This document shows, in pieces, positions 6,641-8,761 of a DNA stretch of 8,761 nt. Under the pieces are notes generated by a model that was not told where the DNA came from, searched no databases, and was given only the letters and a program-made list of their open reading frames with translations. Position 1 is the stretch's first letter. The number at the start of each line of letters is the position of its first letter. The stretch is taken from NCBI GenBank assembly GCA_903643055.1, contig CAHJWV010000167.1, positions 1 to 8,761 of the forward strand, written 5' to 3'. Source of the stretch: Burkholderiales bacterium (GTDB lineage Bacteria > Pseudomonadota > Gammaproteobacteria > Burkholderiales > Burkholderiaceae). Position numbers and translations under genes: made by a program.

Positions 6641-7102
6641 TCAGGCCCACATCGCATTGACGGGGAATTCGTTGATGCGGGGCTCTTCTTCAAGCGAATC
6701 GGCCACTTCGTTGGTGCGGCCGAGAATGGCGCAGGCCAGACCGATCGCGTATTCGTCACGACCGTCTTCAATGACGGATTCGAGCAGCGGCTGCCAGCCA
6801 CTGCGGCCGCTGACTTGCCAGCAGACGGCGAGCATGGCCTTGGCCAGTTGACTGTCGGGGAATTTTTCGAGTGTGGCTTCGAGCGCTTGAATGCCCCTGT
6901 CCATTTTCCCGGAGCAAAAATCATTCATCGCCAACACGATGCTGGCTTGCGGCAGGTCGGGGCGCAAATCACTCAGTGCAGTCGCAATCTCAGCAGCGGC
7001 TGCCGATTCGCCCAGTTCGGTGCCGAGCAGAGCGAACTGCAACAGCGTGCGGTACACCACACCGGGAACTACATCGTCGTTGGATGACTTTGAATCGGCC
7101 AT
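6641..7102 (-). CDS. sctG: SctG / HrpB1-HrpK-type TPR-like chaperone
   Basis: 153-residue, all-helical cytoplasmic protein. Repeated helix pairs with TPR-like spacing of small residues are visible at about 15-45 (LLQFALLGTELGESAAAAEI), 48-82 and 84-120, including a Gly-Lys-x-x-x-G-I-x-x-L-E turn (KMDRGIQALEATLEKFPDSQLAKA). This is the layout of YscG/PscG and of HrpB1/HrpK proteins. In Yersinia and Pseudomonas, SctG together with SctE binds the needle subunit in the cytoplasm and stops it polymerising early. Its place right after the sctE and needle-position genes fits that role. It starts after a 116-base gap, with only a weak GAAAGAA SD-like stretch upstream. The partner is inferred from context. 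Confidence 0.87.
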   Translation of the reverse strand: MADSKSSNDDVVPGVVYRTLLQFALLGTELGESAAAAEIATALSDLRPDLPQASIVLAMNDFCSGKMDRGIQALEATLEKFPDSQLAKAMLAVCWQVSGRSGWQPLLESVIEDGRDEYAIGLACAILGRTNEVADSLEEEPRINEFPVNAMWA

Positions 7103-7218
7103 GACTGTGATTCTTTCTGCTTAAAGGGATCGATTGCAGGGAGGCTGGAAAGACGAAACGCTGAAACCCAGAAATCGAGCACCGCTGATGCAGCGGCGCC
7201 CGACAGGGTTGGGGAAAA
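7103..7218 (-). other. Intergenic leader between sctF-position gene and sctG
   Basis: At 116 bases this is the longest non-coding gap in the window. It holds a strong stem-loop near the sctF end (separate entry) and otherwise no ORF with an SD. I could not identify a convincing -35/-10 pair, so it is more likely an attenuating or stabilising mRNA segment than a new promoter, but this is uncertain. Confidence 0.6.
7179..7199 (-). terminator. Stem-loop 3' of the sctF-position gene (attenuator or mRNA stabiliser)
   Basis: In the minus-strand transcript GCGCCGCTG and CAGCGGTGC pair over 9 base pairs (eight Watson-Crick, one G-U) around a CAU loop, beginning 20 bases after the TGA of the 51-codon gene. 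No run of Us follows (UCGAUUUC), so it is not a classical strong Rho-independent terminator. It could be a partial terminator or a 3' stabilising hairpin that raises needle-gene expression relative to the genes downstream. Confidence 0.6.
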
Positions 7219-7374
7219 TCAGCCCTTGATCTTCTTGGCCAGATCGTTCGCAGCTTGCAGCCAAGCCATTGCGGTATTTGTTTCTCTGTTCCAGCCCAGA
7301 AGCTCCCCTTGGTCTTTGATGACTCCGTCTCCGTTGGTCTTGCCGGTGTTCTTTGCGTCGTCTACTGCTGACAT
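7219..7374 (-). CDS. Small protein in the needle (SctF) position
   Basis: A 51-residue protein with an excellent AAGGA SD 6 bases before the ATG and an in-frame stop just upstream, so it cannot be longer. Its place between the sctE-like gene and sctG is exactly that of yscF, and it is predicted helical from about residue 20 (KDQGELLGWNRETN), ending NDLAKKIKG, loosely like the needle C-terminal pattern that ends in a short Ile/Lys motif. However, needle subunits are usually about 70-90 residues with two helices around a P-x-(N/D)-P turn. This one has no such turn and a glycine/asparagine-rich N-terminus. By hand count it is about 53% GC, visibly below its neighbours, with codons such as AGA, ACA and AAT. 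A minimal needle is the favoured reading; a different secreted small protein is possible. Confidence 0.6.
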   Translation of the reverse strand: MSAVDDAKNTGKTNGDGVIKDQGELLGWNRETNTAMAWLQAANDLAKKIKG

Positions 7375-7380
7375 GATGTT

Positions 7381-7385
7381 TCCTT
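7381..7385 (-). promoter_or_regulatory. Strong ribosome binding site of the 51-codon gene
   Basis: AAGGA, preceded by TTA, lies 6 bases before the ATG on the minus strand. It is among the best SD sequences in the window. It makes this short reading frame credible as a gene and suggests high expression, as expected for a needle-like subunit. Confidence 0.75.
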
Positions 7386-7410
7386 AAGAAAGTGAAGTGG
7401 GTAACGCTAC

Positions 7411-7650
7411 TTATGTTCGCCGTGGCCGCATCGATCTGGCTTTTTCCAGAATCTTCTCAGCCGCTTCAAACGCTGTCTCCAGTCGCATTGCTGCTTCGCT
7501 GGTTCGTCCAGAACCGTTGGATGGGGTGACCAGGTTGATCGCCTCTTCGAGGCCGTCTTCCAGGGACCTGAACATCTCGCCGGTGGTATCTGCCTTGAGC
7601 TGCGCCGCGTGGGTCGCGAGACCCGGTGACTGTGCTGACTTTGAATACAT
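7411..7650 (-). CDS. SctE-like small helical-hairpin protein (needle co-chaperone candidate)
   Basis: 79 residues: a disordered N-terminus, a helix at about 15-41 (containing EMFRSLEDGLEEAINLV), a turn with TPSNGSG (42-48) and a second helix at about 51-73 (EAAMRLETAFEAAEKILEKA), then a basic tail RPRRT. This two-helix hairpin and its size resemble YscE/PscE (about 67 residues), which with SctG holds the needle subunit in monomeric form. The gene sits between sctD and the needle-position gene, as in ysc. GAGAGGAG 7 bases before the ATG is a strong SD, placed over the sctD stop (15-base gap). The PSN turn also recalls needle subunits, but the charged C-terminus lacks the hydrophobic Ile-rich end typical of needles, so SctE is preferred. 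No clear motif proves it. Confidence 0.62.
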   Translation of the reverse strand: MYSKSAQSPGLATHAAQLKADTTGEMFRSLEDGLEEAINLVTPSNGSGRTSEAAMRLETAFEAAEKILEKARSMRPRRT

Positions 7651-7665
7651 ATACAGGCTCCTCTC

Positions 7666-8742
7666 TCATTTCAAGGGATAGTTGATGCGGTGACCCGCTA
7701 AAGAGAACTCGATGTTGTCTTCATGGACGGCAACGACTTCCGATCCATCGGGCAGCGTTGCACCGACGAAATAACGTGCCCCGGTATCGGTACCAAAACT
7801 GCCGCCACTTTCGTCATTGCCCGGCCGCGCATCGGTGATGCGCATCGGCAAGACATAGGCTTTTGGTGTGTTGTCGATCTCTTCGATGTAGACGACGCGA
7901 TCGTCCAGACGCACCACGCCTGCAAGGTCAGAAGCCAGGCGGCGCAAGTGACTTCGCACGGTCATCTTGGTCGAGGTGCCGTGCACCAGCACCTTGCCGC
8001 CGGCTTGGTAGGCCACCTGCAACTCGGGTTCGGCAAGGGCTTCGCTGACGCGCGCGACCAACTCGCTGCCTACGCGCACGGTGACCATCACCTGCCCCAT
8101 GTGCTGCTCGCTCAACCACCGCTGCAGTTTGTCGAGCGTGGCTGCGTCGTCGACAAAGCCTCGCACCAGCGGCGCAGCGTTCGAGGTGGTGACCAGTTCG
8201 ACATCCGGAAAGCCTTCGCCGGCCAGCGTGCGGATGCCTGTCACCACGCGGGCAGACGCCGGGGTGACCAACTGCACCGTGACGATCGCGCAGATGGACA
8301 GCGCGGCCACCAAGGCCATTGGCGCCAGCACCTTGGCAACGAGCTTGCGCATCGGTGGGCGCGGCGCCACGTAAGGAATGGACTGTGTCACCACGAGCTG
8401 GGCCGAGCCGATGGCATGGCGCTGGCGCACAAAGCGGCCGCGGCGCTCGGTCTTGAAGGCAGGCATCACGCTGCCGTCGTGCAGATCGTAGAGGCCCCAG
8501 ATGCCATCGACACGGCGCAATTCGGCGTGATTCGGGCGTACGTCGCTGTCGCGCAGAACAAGGTCGCTGCCGTCATGGCTGCCCAGGCGCACCGGGTCGC
8601 GCAGGCGCATCATCGCGCCGCGGTGCATGCCGGCGACGATGCGCACCGCGCAAGGCAGCGGGGCCGGGGCCGGCCGCGTCGGCTTGCGCAGCCGGCTCGA
8701 GAAGCCTTGCGTGGCGCTGGCGAAATTCGACTTGGCAGACAT
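7666..8742 (-). CDS. sctD: SctD, inner-membrane outer-ring protein
   Basis: 358 residues. An N-terminal cytoplasmic FHA-like domain (about 30-120) shows RIVAGMHRGAMMRL, then RLGSHDGSDLVLRDSDVRPNHAEL, the usual G-S-x(n)-D-I-x-L-x-D-x-x-V-x-x-x-H-A pattern of YscD. A membrane helix follows at about 135-160 (LAPMALVAALSICAIVTVQL), then a periplasmic region of BON-like modules (about 175-305). It forms the outer of the two inner-membrane rings, contacts the secretin in the periplasm and SctK in the cytoplasm. Length is somewhat below YscD (about 420). The ATG overlaps a TGA by one base (TGATG), suggesting coupling to a preceding gene; the frame stays open to the right edge, so a start further upstream cannot be excluded. 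No clear SD. Confidence 0.93.
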   Translation of the reverse strand: MSAKSNFASATQGFSSRLRKPTRPAPAPLPCAVRIVAGMHRGAMMRLRDPVRLGSHDGSDLVLRDSDVRPNHAELRRVDGIWGLYDLHDGSVMPAFKTERRGRFVRQRHAIGSAQLVVTQSIPYVAPRPPMRKLVAKVLAPMALVAALSICAIVTVQLVTPASARVVTGIRTLAGEGFPDVELVTTSNAAPLVRGFVDDAATLDKLQRWLSEQHMGQVMVTVRVGSELVARVSEALAEPELQVAYQAGGKVLVHGTSTKMTVRSHLRRLASDLAGVVRLDDRVVYIEEIDNTPKAYVLPMRITDARPGNDESGGSFGTDTGARYFVGATLPDGSEVVAVHEDNIEFSLAGHRINYPLK

Positions 8743-8761
8743 CAGAGTGCGACGACTTTCG
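8742..8761 (-). CDS. Probable 3' end of the gene upstream of sctD (partial)
   Basis: A TGA at 8744-8742 overlaps the sctD ATG in a TGATG arrangement. Its frame would end an upstream protein in -KVVAL. Only six codons are visible, so the product cannot be identified; in ysc-type loci the secretin gene sctC precedes sctD. Inferred only from the junction and the dense operon packing. Confidence 0.35.

Noticed and set aside
6524..7087. Plus-strand open frame of 187 codons opposite sctG and sctI
   Set aside because: Covers the opposite strand of two syntenic T3SS genes and their gap; composition is that of a shadow frame.
7103..7218. Promoter for sctG and the downstream genes
   Set aside because: I looked for -35/-10-like pairs and found no convincing match with proper spacing; the gap is better explained by the stem-loop.

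Overview
The window is a continuous run of core genes for a non-flagellar (injectisome) type III secretion system (T3SS). All of them lie on the minus strand, so transcription runs from high to low coordinates. High GC with GC-rich third codon positions, and the character of the proteins, suggest a betaproteobacterium, most likely Burkholderiales (Bordetella-, Burkholderia- or Rubrivivax-like). That is an inference; no taxonomic marker is present.

Layout in transcription order: an upstream gene that probably ends at the right edge; sctD (inner-membrane outer ring); a small helical-hairpin protein in the sctE position; a 51-codon gene in the sctF (needle) position; a 116-base gap with a stem-loop; a TPR-like sctG/HrpB1-type chaperone; sctI (inner rod); sctJ (inner-ring lipoprotein); sctK (sorting-platform adaptor); sctL (ATPase regulator); sctN (ATPase); sctO (stalk); a short sctP (length control/substrate switch); sctQ (sorting-platform pod, with a likely internal start for a C-terminal product); and the first 100 codons of sctR (export gate), cut by the left edge. 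The order D-E-F-G-I-J-K-L followed by N-O-P-Q-R is that of the Yersinia ysc genes, which there are split between two operons. Here they form one collinear series, without an H gene between G and I.

Genes are packed tightly. There are 4-base ATGA overlaps at L/N, O/P and P/Q, a 31-base K/L overlap, an in-frame TAG-TTG junction between J and K, and otherwise gaps of 4-36 bases apart from the one after sctF. This indicates a single operon with extensive translational coupling. The products would form the inner-membrane rings (D, J), rod and needle (I, F) with needle chaperones (E, G), the cytoplasmic sorting platform and motor (K, Q, L, N, O), the switch protein (P) and the start of the export gate (R). 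Secretin, V/S/T/U, translocators, tip and effectors are not in the window.

The main points of interest are the very small, atypical needle-position protein, the stem-loop after it, the internal start in sctQ, the sctJ/sctK amber junction and the very short SctP. All intergenic stretches are under 300 bases, and I see no RNA genes, insertion sequences or CRISPR arrays. I found no convincing promoter; the operon promoter probably lies right of the window.
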